In this document: positions 24,527 through 32,223 of the stretch, piece after piece | Layout: each line of letters begins with the position of its first letter | Position numbering within the stretch: the stretch's first letter is position 1 | Assembly (NCBI RefSeq): GCF_001969445.1 | Contig: NZ_CP017297.1 | Coordinates: forward strand, 2,666,001 to 2,730,000 | DNA length: 64,000 bases | Direction: 5' to 3' | Source of the DNA: Brachybacterium sp. P6-10-X1 | Lineage (GTDB): Bacteria; Actinomycetota; Actinomycetes; Actinomycetales; Dermabacteraceae | Made by a program: the position numbers and the translations under genes | The notes under the pieces: model-generated | Databases searched by the model: none | The model's input: the letters and a program-made list of their open reading frames with translations, nothing else | What the model was told of the DNA's origin: nothing

Positions 24527-25525
24527 TCACTCCGTGTAGGTGAACGGCGCCGTCATCTTGTCGATGTTCTCCTCCGTGATGAGGATGCAGTCCAGCGCCT
24601 GCTTCTCCTGCTCCGGCTTGGTGCCGTTCTTCAGGAGGTCGTCGGCCATCACGATGACCTGCTCGGCGAACTGCGCGACCGGCTGCAGCACCGTGTAGGC
24701 GAGCTCACCGTTCTTGATCGCCTCGATCGCGTCCGGGGATCCGTCGAAGCCGCCCACGACGATGTTCTCCAGCGCTCCCGCCTCCTGGAAGGCGGCGATC
24801 GCCCCGAGCGCCATCTCGTCGTTGCCCGAGATCAACCCGGTGATGTCCGGATGGGCCTGCAACAGCGACTGCGCTTTGTCGTGGCCTTTGGTGCGGTTCC
24901 AGTCCGCGACCTCCTCCCCGACCTTCTCGAGATCGGGGTACTGGCTGATGGTCGTGGTGAAGCCGTTGGAGCGGGTCTGGGCGTTGTTGTCCGAGGGCAG
25001 GCCGAACAGCTCGACGTACTTGCCGCTCTCCCCCATCTGCGTGACCCACTCCTGGGCGCCGAGCGCGGCGCCCTGGGCGTTGTTGGAGACCAGCTGCGCC
25101 ATGACGAGGCCGGACTCATTGATCTCGGCGTTGATCAGGAAGACCGGGATCTCGGCCTGGACGGCCTTCTTGATGGTGCCGATCGATCCGTCGGCGTTCG
25201 CCGGATCCATGATCAGCGCGACCGACTGGTTGGAGATGGCGGTGTCGACCAGGGTGTTCTCGGTGTTGGTGTCACCCTTGTGGGCTCCCACCGTCGTCTC
25301 GTACCCGAGCTCCTCGGCCTTGGCCGCGGCGACGTCGCCCTCGGTCTTCCAGTAGGGGTTCGAGGGGTCGTTGACGATGATCGTGATCAGGCCGCCGTCG
25401 GTGCCGCCACCGCCGCCACCGGCGTCCGAGGAGCCACCGCCCGACTCGTCGGAGCTGCCGCATGCTGCGAGTCCGGCCGCTGCGGCACCGGCGCCGAGGA
25501 CGGAGAGGAAATGCCTGCGTTCCAT
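24527..25525 (-). CDS. Ribose/tetritol-type ABC substrate-binding lipoprotein
   Basis: A 332-residue periplasmic-binding-protein-1 receptor of the RbsB family. The signal peptide MERRHFLSVLGAGAAAAGLAAC has a twin-arginine-like motif and Cys22 in the lipobox. LITIIVNDPSNPYWKTEGDVA begins the first lobe. The ATG at 25525 follows AAGGAA; an in-frame upstream ATG would put the signal peptide too far in. It is the last gene of the DUF2291-ATPase-permease-receptor operon. The substrate is inferred to be erythritol or threitol from the neighbouring dehydrogenase. Confidence 0.88.
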   Translation of the reverse strand: MERRHFLSVLGAGAAAAGLAACGSSDESGGGSSDAGGGGGGTDGGLITIIVNDPSNPYWKTEGDVAAAKAEELGYETTVGAHKGDTNTENTLVDTAISNQSVALIMDPANADGSIGTIKKAVQAEIPVFLINAEINESGLVMAQLVSNNAQGAALGAQEWVTQMGESGKYVELFGLPSDNNAQTRSNGFTTTISQYPDLEKVGEEVADWNRTKGHDKAQSLLQAHPDITGLISGNDEMALGAIAAFQEAGALENIVVGGFDGSPDAIEAIKNGELAYTVLQPVAQFAEQVIVMADDLLKNGTKPEQEKQALDCILITEENIDKMTAPFTYTE

Positions 25526-25652
25526 GGTGTGTTCCTTTCGGGAAGATGCATCCCGGTCGGGCTGCATCGGGGGTCCTGCACGTGATGCCGTGAGCGCAGT
25601 GGTCGTCTCACGAGGGTGGTCGAGGGAGCCGTCGGGGTGGGCGGAGTCGAGG

Positions 25653-26870
25653 TCAGGGTCGCTCGGGGTCGGAATCGGGGTCGGAACGGATCTCGTCGGG
25701 GCCCTCGGAGGAGCCGCTCGGACCGTCGGATCCCGAGGTCCCGGCGCCCCGGTCCGGTCCGGAGGTCCCGGCGGCCCCGTCGGATCCGGAGGTCCCGGCG
25801 GCTCCGGCGGATCCGGCGGCTCCGAACCGGGCCATGCCCTTCGGCGCCTTGCGGGGACGGCCGTACTGCAGCGAGTTCAACAGCACGGCGACGACGATGA
25901 CGGCGCCGACGAAGACGGTCTGCCAGTAGGCGGAGACGCCGATGAGCACCAGGCCGTCGGAGAGGAAGCCGATCACGAAGGCGCCCAGCAGGGTGCCGCG
26001 CACGGTGCCGCGGCCGCCGGAGAGGGCGGCGCCGCCGATGACGACGCCCGCGATGGCGGTCAGCTCATAGGTGTTGCCTGCGTTGGGGCTGGCGCTGGTC
26101 AGCGTCGAGGCGAGGATCAGACCCGCCACCGCCGAACACAGCCCGGAGACGACGTACACCCACACGGTCACCCTCCGCACCGGGACGCCGGAGAGCTGGG
26201 CGGCGCGCTCGTTGCCGCCGGTGGCGTACAGCCAGCGGCCGAAGGTGGTCCGCCCCAGGACGACGGCGATGATCAGGGCGATGACGGCCATGATCAGCAC
26301 GCCGGCGGGGATGCCGAGGATGCGGTTGAAGCCGAGCCACTCGAAGCCGGTGTTGCCCAGCGCCTCGTCCCCGGAGAGGTCGTTGAGGGTGCGGCCGTTG
26401 GTCATCAGCAGCGCGAAGCCGCGGATCACGTAGAGCATGCCGAGCGTCGCCACGAACGGGGCGACCTTGAACTTCGCCACCAGCACACCGTTCAGGGCCC
26501 CGATCAACCCGCCCAGGACGACCGCTATCAGCACCGAGGCGGCGACGTTCGGGTAGAGCGTCACCCCGAAGATGTCCAGCTCCACCCCGCGCAGGAGGAA
26601 GCCGCCGATGACGGCCGTGAATCCGAGGGTGGAGCCGACGGAGAGGTCGATCCCGCCGGTGAGGACCACGAGCAGCTGACCCAGGGACAGCAGCGCGAAG
26701 ATCGCGACGTGCGAGGACATGATCAGCAGGTTGTTGACCGTGAGGAAGTTCGGCGAGAGCAGCGAGAAGACCACGATGATCAGCGCGAGGGCGAGGAAGG
26801 CGCGCCCTTCGAGCAGGAGCTTCGAGAGATCGAGCTTCTTCGCGGTGTCGCCGGCGGCGAGGGAGGTCAT
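25653..26870 (-). CDS. Ribose/tetritol-type ABC permease with low-complexity tail
   Basis: A 405-residue RbsC/EryF-type permease. LLVVLTGGIDLSVGSTLGF near residue 60 and ALSGGRGTVRGTLLGAFVIG near 300 are typical family segments. After the last helix a 55-residue tail rich in Gly/Ser/Asp repeats (AAGTSGSD-like units) extends the protein beyond the usual 320-340 residues. The DNA for the tail carries tandem repeats at about 25725-25820. Receptor and permease genes are separated by 127 nt. Confidence 0.9.
   Translation of the reverse strand: MTSLAAGDTAKKLDLSKLLLEGRAFLALALIIVVFSLLSPNFLTVNNLLIMSSHVAIFALLSLGQLLVVLTGGIDLSVGSTLGFTAVIGGFLLRGVELDIFGVTLYPNVAASVLIAVVLGGLIGALNGVLVAKFKVAPFVATLGMLYVIRGFALLMTNGRTLNDLSGDEALGNTGFEWLGFNRILGIPAGVLIMAVIALIIAVVLGRTTFGRWLYATGGNERAAQLSGVPVRRVTVWVYVVSGLCSAVAGLILASTLTSASPNAGNTYELTAIAGVVIGGAALSGGRGTVRGTLLGAFVIGFLSDGLVLIGVSAYWQTVFVGAVIVVAVLLNSLQYGRPRKAPKGMARFGAAGSAGAAGTSGSDGAAGTSGPDRGAGTSGSDGPSGSSEGPDEIRSDPDSDPERP
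25725..25820. repeat. Tandem repeats encoding the permease tail
   Basis: GGAGGTCCCGGCGG-type units recur three to four times with small changes, in frame with the coding sequence. They encode the Gly/Ser/Asp tail of the permease and are a likely site of length variation between strains. Confidence 0.6.
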
Positions 26871-26896
26871 GGTGCGTTCCGTTCCTGGGTGCTGGT

Positions 26897-28453
26897 TCAC
26901 GAGGTGAGGACTTCGCCGGAGGCGGCCATGACGTCGGCCTTCGCCGCGTCGGGCCCGAACTCGGCCGAGATGCGTCCGCGGTGGAGCACGACGATGCGGT
27001 GCGCGATGGCGAAGCACTCGTCGATCTCCGACGTGGTGTAGACGACGGCGAGGCCGTCACGGGCCCGGTCGGCGAGCAGACCGAACACCTCGGCCTTGGC
27101 ACCGATGTCGATGCCGCGGCTGGGCTCGTCCAGCAGCATCACCCCGGGGTCCGTGGCGAGGATCTTGCCGAGCACGACCTTCTGCTGGTTCCCGCCGGAG
27201 AGGGACCCGATGGGGACCGCCGGTCCGGGCGTCTTGACCGTGACATCCTTGATCAGGCGCTTCACCAGGGAGTTCTCCTTCTGTCGCGAGGTGAGGCCCC
27301 GGCTCAGGAACTGCGTGATGCTGGCGAGGGTGAGGTTCTGACCGACGGACATGGTCTGCACCAGCCCGTCGCGCTGCCGGTCCTCGGGCACCAGGCCGAT
27401 GCCCATCGCCAGGCGCTCGCGGATCGATTCGCCCGCCAGCTCGCGCCCCTCGTAGAGGATGCGTCCGCCGACGACGTCCCCGCGGCCGGCGACCGCCTCG
27501 AGCACCTCGGTCCGTCCGGCGCCCATGAGTCCGTAGAGGCAGACGATCTCGCCGGAGCGCACCTGCAGGGAGAGGTCGTCGACGACGGCGCGCTCGGGGT
27601 TCTCGGGATCGCGGAGGGTGAGGTGCTCGACCGAGAGCACCGGCTCGCCGAAGGCATGGCCGGTCGGCGGGGAGCCGAGGTCGAAGTTCTCCCCCACCAT
27701 GTTCCGCACGATCCACTCGAGATCGATCTCCTCGCGGTCGCCGCGGGCGGTCATGGATCCGTCCCGCAGCACCACGGCGTGGTCGGTGACCCGCAGGGCC
27801 TCCTCGAGGTGATGGGAGATGTAGACGAGCGAGACGCCCCGGGCCTTGAGGTCCTCGATGATGCCGAAGAGGATCTCGACCTCCTTCGCGGCCAGCGCCG
27901 AGGTCGGCTCGTCCATGATCAGGATGCGGGCATCGATCGACAGCGCCCGGGCGATCTCGATGATCTGCTGCTGGCCCACGCGCAGGTCCCCGACGAGGGT
28001 CGAGGGGGCCACGTCCAGCCGCATGTCGGCCAGCAGCGCCGCGGTCAGCCGGGTCTCCTCGGCGTAGTCGACGCCGGTGGCGGTGGTGATCTCGCGGCCC
28101 AGGAAGATGTTGTCGCGGACCGAGAGGTTCGGGGCGAGGCTCAGCTCCTGGTGGATGATCGCGATCCCGTGGTCGCGCGCCTCGGTGGGGTCCGTGAAGG
28201 TGATGGGCTGCCCGTCCAGGACGATCCGGCCCGACGTCGGCTGCTCGACGCCCGAGAGGATCTTCATCAGCGTCGACTTGCCGGCGCCGTTCTCCCCGAA
28301 CAGCGTGGTGACCCTCCCGCGGTGGACCCCGAAGTTCACGCCCTTGAGCGCCCGGGTGCCGCCGTAGTTCTTGACGATGTCCTGCGCCTGCAGGACCACG
28401 TCGTCGGCACCGGCCGGTCCGGACGCGGTGCCGTCATCGGCCGCGGTGTTCAT
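26897..28453 (-). CDS. Ribose/tetritol-type ABC ATPase (duplicated domains)
   Basis: A 518-residue RbsA-type ATPase with two nucleotide-binding domains. The first has Walker A GENGAGKST at 53-61 and IMDEPTSALAAKE. The second has the degenerate Walker A GLMGAGRTE, signature LSGGNQQK and LLDEPSRGID. A degenerate second P-loop is normal for this family. The ATG at 28453 overlaps the DUF2291 stop (ATGA), so the true start is not the GTG further upstream. It powers the permease at 25653-26870. Confidence 0.92.
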   Translation of the reverse strand: MNTAADDGTASGPAGADDVVLQAQDIVKNYGGTRALKGVNFGVHRGRVTTLFGENGAGKSTLMKILSGVEQPTSGRIVLDGQPITFTDPTEARDHGIAIIHQELSLAPNLSVRDNIFLGREITTATGVDYAEETRLTAALLADMRLDVAPSTLVGDLRVGQQQIIEIARALSIDARILIMDEPTSALAAKEVEILFGIIEDLKARGVSLVYISHHLEEALRVTDHAVVLRDGSMTARGDREEIDLEWIVRNMVGENFDLGSPPTGHAFGEPVLSVEHLTLRDPENPERAVVDDLSLQVRSGEIVCLYGLMGAGRTEVLEAVAGRGDVVGGRILYEGRELAGESIRERLAMGIGLVPEDRQRDGLVQTMSVGQNLTLASITQFLSRGLTSRQKENSLVKRLIKDVTVKTPGPAVPIGSLSGGNQQKVVLGKILATDPGVMLLDEPSRGIDIGAKAEVFGLLADRARDGLAVVYTTSEIDECFAIAHRIVVLHRGRISAEFGPDAAKADVMAASGEVLTS

Positions 28454-29124
28454 GAGACCTCCACGGAGACGGGGGTGACGAGCCACCCCTCGGGGTTGAT
28501 GGCGGTGAACGCCCCGGTCACGGTGACGGTCTTGCCGCTCAGCGTGCTCGGGTCTATCGGGTCCAGGACCTGCTTCTTCATCTCCTCGTTGAGGGCTGCG
28601 CCGGCGTCCTGGTACTCGATCTGGTTGGTGAACTGCCCGAAGTCGTAGGCACCGGTCGCGTCGCGCAGCTCGGTGCCGTTGATCGCGGGACCGGTCTGGA
28701 TGCGCACGGTGACGTTCTCGGGCATGCCGTCGACGGCCACGTCATAGATACCGCTCTCCCCCTCGCCGACGGTGCCCGTGAAGGTGGTGCTGTACACCGT
28801 CTGACCGGCGGATTCGACGCCGTGCTCCTCGGCGGCGGCCTCCGGGTCCGCAGCGATGGCCTCGGCGAGCTCGGGCGCGGGAACGGCGCGGTCGGTGATC
28901 TCCTGCTGGACGGTGGGGAACTGCTCGGCGCCGAAGGTGGCCTTGTCGAAGGCCTGCGGCCCGGCGAGCTGCTCCTCAGCCCCGTCGGGCACGACCTTGG
29001 TGCCGAGCACGACCACGAGCAGGCCGATCACGGTCAGGGCGACTGCTGTCCAGCGGCCCAGGTGCTTCTTCGGCGCCCTCGCGCGCTGCGGGGTCTGCGG
29101 TGCCGCGGTCGTTGCGGTGCTCAT
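28450..29124 (-). CDS. DUF2291-family exported/membrane-anchored protein
   Basis: A 224-residue protein with an N-terminal basic stretch and one membrane anchor (TAVALTVIGLLVVVLGTKVV, about 26-45), then an extracytoplasmic domain. KVVPDGAEEQL and QTVYSTTFTGTVGEGESGIYDVAVDG resemble the DUF2291 family, which is encoded beside erythritol/ribose-type ABC importers in Brucella and others. Its function is not established; a role in assembling or tuning the importer is inferred from constant linkage. It is the first gene of the operon, and its stop overlaps the ATPase start. Confidence 0.8.
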   Translation of the reverse strand: MSTATTAAPQTPQRARAPKKHLGRWTAVALTVIGLLVVVLGTKVVPDGAEEQLAGPQAFDKATFGAEQFPTVQQEITDRAVPAPELAEAIAADPEAAAEEHGVESAGQTVYSTTFTGTVGEGESGIYDVAVDGMPENVTVRIQTGPAINGTELRDATGAYDFGQFTNQIEYQDAGAALNEEMKKQVLDPIDPSTLSGKTVTVTGAFTAINPEGWLVTPVSVEVS

Positions 29125-29503
29125 GCTGAGCCTTTCCTGTCGGGTGTCGGCGTCGTCCGCACGGGGCGGTGTCCGCTCGAGGGCGTCTATGCCGGTCGAT
29201 GGTCGACGACGGCGGTGTCGGCGCGACGCAGGGTCGGGCGGGCGGACCGTCGACGAGGGAGGGAGGCGACCCCGCTGGACATCGGCGTCGATGTCCTGCT
29301 CCGGGCGGAGCGCTGCGGGACCGGAGGGGCTGCGGTCGGCCGTCCTCGTCGGCGGCCCGGGTGCAGCAGGAGGGGCGCTCTGCGGTGAGCGCCGCGGGTG
29401 GAGAGGTGGATGGAGGTGGCGACGCCGCGGTCGGAACGTCGCAGGGACGATCCGGCCGCGGCATCGGCCGGTGCCCCGGCGCCAGGGCACCGGGGCGGGA
29501 GGC
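29125..29503. other. Intergenic stretch between tetritol dehydrogenase and ABC operon
   Basis: A 379-nt G/C-rich region without a credible gene. It holds the dehydrogenase terminator at 29468-29493 and must contain the ABC operon promoter. I find no copy of the GAACATT/AATGTTC operator and no clear -35/-10 pair in it. Confidence 0.6.
29468..29493 (-). terminator. Terminator of the tetritol dehydrogenase gene
   Basis: CCGGTGCCC at 29468-29476 pairs perfectly with GGGCACCGG at 29485-29493 across an 8-nt loop, 11 nt beyond the stop codon. Confidence 0.65.
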
Positions 29504-30592
29504 TCAGGAGCCGGGCAGGAGCGAGACCTTCACGGAGGCGCCGCCGGAGTCGGCGACCGTGTCGAGGGCCTTCTGGACGTCCTTCAGGCCGAACTGGTGG
29601 GTGCAGATCTCCTCGAGCGGCAGGACGCCGGACTCGATGATCTTGATGGCGGCCGGCCAGCAGTGCGGGCCGAGATGGGCGCCGAGGACGTCGAGCTCCT
29701 TATCGTCGGAGATGATCGACCAGTCGACCGACACGTTCTCCTTGAACACCGAGTACTCGACGTAGCGCCCCAGCTTGCGCAGCAGGTTCAGGCCCTGGCT
29801 GACGGCGCTGGGGTGGCCGGTGCACTCGATGTACACATCGGCCCCGTAGCCGCCGGTCAGAGCGCGGATCTCCTCGTAGACGTCGACCTTGGAGGGGTTC
29901 AGGGTGAGGTCGGCGCCGCACTTCGCGGCCAGCGCCAGCTTGTTCTCGTCGAAGTCGAGGGCGATGACCATCTTGGGGGTCTTGTGGACCGCTCCGATGA
30001 TCGCGCCGAGACCGATCGGACCGGCTCCGGCGACCACCACGACGTCGTCGAAGGTGAGCTGGGCGCGCTCGACGGCGTGCAGCGAGCAGGACAGCGGCTC
30101 GGCGAAGGCGGCGTGGTGCGGCGGGATCTCCGTCGAGATCTTGTGGGCGCGGGCGAGGGCCGGGACGATCATGTACTCGGCCATGCCGCCGTCGTAGTGC
30201 TTGAAGCCGAACATGTCGTGGGGGCCGCACATCCAGTACCAGCCGCGCCGGCAGTACATGCACTCGCCGCACGGCACGATCTGCTCGACGACGATGCGGT
30301 CGCCGACCTCGACGCCGTGCAGGGCCAGCGCCTCGGCGGCTCCGGAGACGACCTCTCCGGCGATCTCGTGGCCGGGGGTGATGCCGGGCTCGACCCAGCG
30401 CTCGCGGTTCTCGTCGCCCCAGAACTTGGCGGCACCGGCGTAGGCCTTGAGGTCGCTCGCGCAGACGCCGACGGCCTCGACCTTGATCAGCAGCTCGTCG
30501 GGGGCCGGGGTGGGCACGTCCTTGTTCTCGAGCCGGTAGTCCTCCGGGGCATGCATGACCACGGCCTGCATGGTCTTCGGGGTCTCGCTCAT
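29504..30592 (-). CDS. Erythritol/L-threitol dehydrogenase-like zinc enzyme
   Basis: A 362-residue medium-chain alcohol dehydrogenase that would oxidise a tetritol to erythrulose with NAD. Catalytic zinc ligands are Cys44 in GVCASD and His75-Glu76 in GHE. Structural zinc ligands are Cys108, 111, 114 and 122. The NAD loop GAGPIGLG is near 187. The long aromatic WYWMCGPHDMFGFKHYDGG segment resembles EltD of Mycobacterium smegmatis. AAGGAG precedes the ATG at 30592. The gene stands alone between a terminator and an operator-controlled promoter. Confidence 0.87.
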   Translation of the reverse strand: MSETPKTMQAVVMHAPEDYRLENKDVPTPAPDELLIKVEAVGVCASDLKAYAGAAKFWGDENRERWVEPGITPGHEIAGEVVSGAAEALALHGVEVGDRIVVEQIVPCGECMYCRRGWYWMCGPHDMFGFKHYDGGMAEYMIVPALARAHKISTEIPPHHAAFAEPLSCSLHAVERAQLTFDDVVVVAGAGPIGLGAIIGAVHKTPKMVIALDFDENKLALAAKCGADLTLNPSKVDVYEEIRALTGGYGADVYIECTGHPSAVSQGLNLLRKLGRYVEYSVFKENVSVDWSIISDDKELDVLGAHLGPHCWPAAIKIIESGVLPLEEICTHQFGLKDVQKALDTVADSGGASVKVSLLPGS

Positions 30593-30683
30593 CTCGACAC
30601 ATCTCCTTCGATACGTTCCGCGCGCGGTCCTCGCGGCAGCCGACCTCGGGCCCGTCGCACGCGGCGCGACCCCTGTGCCCGTC

Positions 30684-30712
30684 AGCCTAGACACGACGGG
30701 CACATTCGTCAA
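30684..30712 (-). promoter_or_regulatory. Promoter of the tetritol dehydrogenase gene
   Basis: On the minus strand TTGACG (30712-30707) and TAGGCT (30689-30684) are spaced by 17 nt. As in the MFS promoter, the -35 box is part of the palindromic operator. Confidence 0.7.
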
Positions 30713-30724
30713 GCACAAATGTTC
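30702..30724. promoter_or_regulatory. Tetritol-regulon operator, copy 2
   Basis: These 23 nt are identical to bases 24345-24367. The inverted arms ACATT (30702-30706) and AATGT (30718-30722) are kept. It lies 110 nt before the dehydrogenase ATG, close to the 105 nt of copy 1. Confidence 0.75.
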
Positions 30725-30836
30725 GGGGCGGTGCGGGACGGGGCGGGACGCGGCGACGTCGCCGCGCGCACCGAGATCGATGCGCGCACCAGGCTCTCCC
30801 TCTGGTCACCGGAGGTCGTCGAGGACCGGCACCGAG

Positions 30837-30870
30837 GCATGCGCTGTGGCTATATCGGCACAGCGCATGC
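30837..30870 (-). terminator. Terminator of the SorC/EryD-like regulator gene
   Basis: A perfect 12-bp stem (30837-30848 with 30859-30870) with a 10-nt A/T-containing loop lies 50 nt beyond the regulator stop. Confidence 0.7.
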
Positions 30871-30919
30871 TCCTGCGCCCGTGGACGACCATCGACAGCC
30901 GGAACGCCCGTCGTCGGCG

Positions 30920-31867
30920 TCAGGACTCCTCGTCGGTCTGCGCGAGCACGGACTCGGCCGTGGGCACGTCGGTGATCAGCGTGGTGAACAGGCCCGTCCG
31001 CGCCCCGGCCCGGATCGAGGGAGCCTTCTCGCTGCCCGCGGCCAGGGCGATCGAGGTCGGGATCGCGCGCAGCAGCTCCACCGAGGGGCGCACCAGCCGG
31101 TCCGAGCCCGGATAGAGCACCTCCTGACCGTCGGCGTCGAAGAAGTGCAGGCAGAGATCGCCGACCGCTCCGCGCAGGCCGAAGTCCTCGCGCGGGACGA
31201 CCGAGGTCAGCGAATCGCGACGGGCATAGGGAGAGCCGATCCCGGTGACCAGCACCCGCGCACGGGTCCACAGGTCCGTGATCTCCACGAAGCTCGGGTC
31301 GGCCTGCAGGGAACGCCACAGGCTGGGGCTCGGCAGGGCCGGTGCGAAGATGAAGCGCGGCTCCGCCCCGGTGCGGTTGGCGAGGTTCCGCACGGTCTCG
31401 TTGGTCTGGAAGGCGGGATCGGATTCCTGCTGGCCGCCGACGGTGGGCGCGATGATCACGCCGTCCAGCTCGGGCATGCCGGGCATCCGGCTGACGGCAT
31501 GGGTGGTCTTCCCCGAGGAGATCAGCAGCACCTCGCCGCGGGTCAGCTCGAGTCTGGCCAGCACGTCCCCCAGCAGGTCGCCGAGACCGCGGTACTCGCG
31601 CTGGGTCTGGTCGCCGGCGGCGATGCGGACCTCCTCGATGTCGAGCAGGCAGCGCAGGCGATGCTCGAGGTCGCTCACGTCGGGCTCGCCGACGTCGAGC
31701 ACCTCGAAGCGCACCATCCCGATGCGCCGGGCCTCGGTGAGCAGCTTGCTGACCGTGGGCCGGGAGATGCCGAGCCGTTCGGCGACCTCCGCCTGGCGCA
31801 GGTCGTCGAGGTAGTACGCGGTGGCCGCGCGGTGCAGGAGCTGCGGGTCCATGTGGGAGTCGAGCAC
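30920..31867 (-). CDS. SorC/DeoR-type transcriptional regulator (EryD-like)
   Basis: A 315-residue regulator of the SorC family. The helix-turn-helix RQAEVAERLGISRPTVSKLLTEARRIG lies at 24-50. The C-terminal domain is sugar-phosphate-isomerase-like, with the SSGKTTHAVSRMP and VTGIGSP loops that bind a sugar or its phosphate. The GTG at 31867 was chosen because AAAGGAGG lies about 7 nt upstream; an ATG five codons later is possible. Its position in the tetritol cluster and the EryD precedent in Brucella suggest that it controls the two promoters with the GAACATT operator. Confidence 0.88.
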   Translation of the reverse strand: MLDSHMDPQLLHRAATAYYLDDLRQAEVAERLGISRPTVSKLLTEARRIGMVRFEVLDVGEPDVSDLEHRLRCLLDIEEVRIAAGDQTQREYRGLGDLLGDVLARLELTRGEVLLISSGKTTHAVSRMPGMPELDGVIIAPTVGGQQESDPAFQTNETVRNLANRTGAEPRFIFAPALPSPSLWRSLQADPSFVEITDLWTRARVLVTGIGSPYARRDSLTSVVPREDFGLRGAVGDLCLHFFDADGQEVLYPGSDRLVRPSVELLRAIPTSIALAAGSEKAPSIRAGARTGLFTTLITDVPTAESVLAQTDEES

Positions 31868-32223
31868 GTCCGCCTCCTTTCGTCGTCGTCCCGTGGTCGA
31901 CCTCGATGTCGAAGCACAGATGTGCCGAAAGGACGTGCCGCCCCCGACGCGACGATCCTATAGAGCCCGACGGTGGGTCGCGCAACCATCGGCGTCCCGC
32001 ACCGGCCCCGCGCCGCCCTCCCGGAGGCACGCCGTGGCCCGGTCCCGGTCCTCGTCCCTGACAGTCCCTGCGGACGGTCGATGGCAGGATGTACGGGTCC
32101 TGCCGGCCGGACCGGCACGGGCCCGACGAGACCCCGAGGAGGAGGCTCGAGCACGAGGCCCCGCGGACGAAGTTCGAGAACAAGGCCCCGAGGACGAGGC
32201 GACGACGAGGAGAGGGCAGGTCG
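31868..32223. other. Divergent intergenic region before the FGGY kinase
   Basis: A 356-nt region without a gene. It includes a palindrome at 31914 and, near the kinase, short imperfect repeats of a GAGGCCCCG-GGACGA type (32100-32210). The kinase frame is open through the latter, but the codons look non-native and the ribosome site is at 32215. Confidence 0.6.
31914..31925. promoter_or_regulatory. Palindrome GCACA-GA-TGTGC near the regulator start
   Basis: A perfect 5+2+5 inverted repeat 47 nt before the regulator GTG. With the preceding GTCGAA it resembles the AAGCACAAATGT part of the two tetritol operators, so it may be a weaker autoregulatory site. Confidence 0.4.

Larger units (their letters stand above)
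30593..30919. other. Intergenic stretch with regulator terminator and dehydrogenase promoter
   Basis: A 327-nt region without a gene. It holds the promoter and operator of the dehydrogenase and the terminator hairpin of the regulator gene; each is listed separately. Confidence 0.7.

Noticed and set aside
25725..25820. Possible CRISPR or minisatellite array
   Set aside because: Units are short, imperfect and without unique spacers, and they are in frame inside the permease gene.
32089..32223. Longer start for the FGGY kinase
   Set aside because: The extra 45 codons are Arg/Pro-rich and repetitive, and the phosphate loop is at its usual distance from the ATG at 32224.
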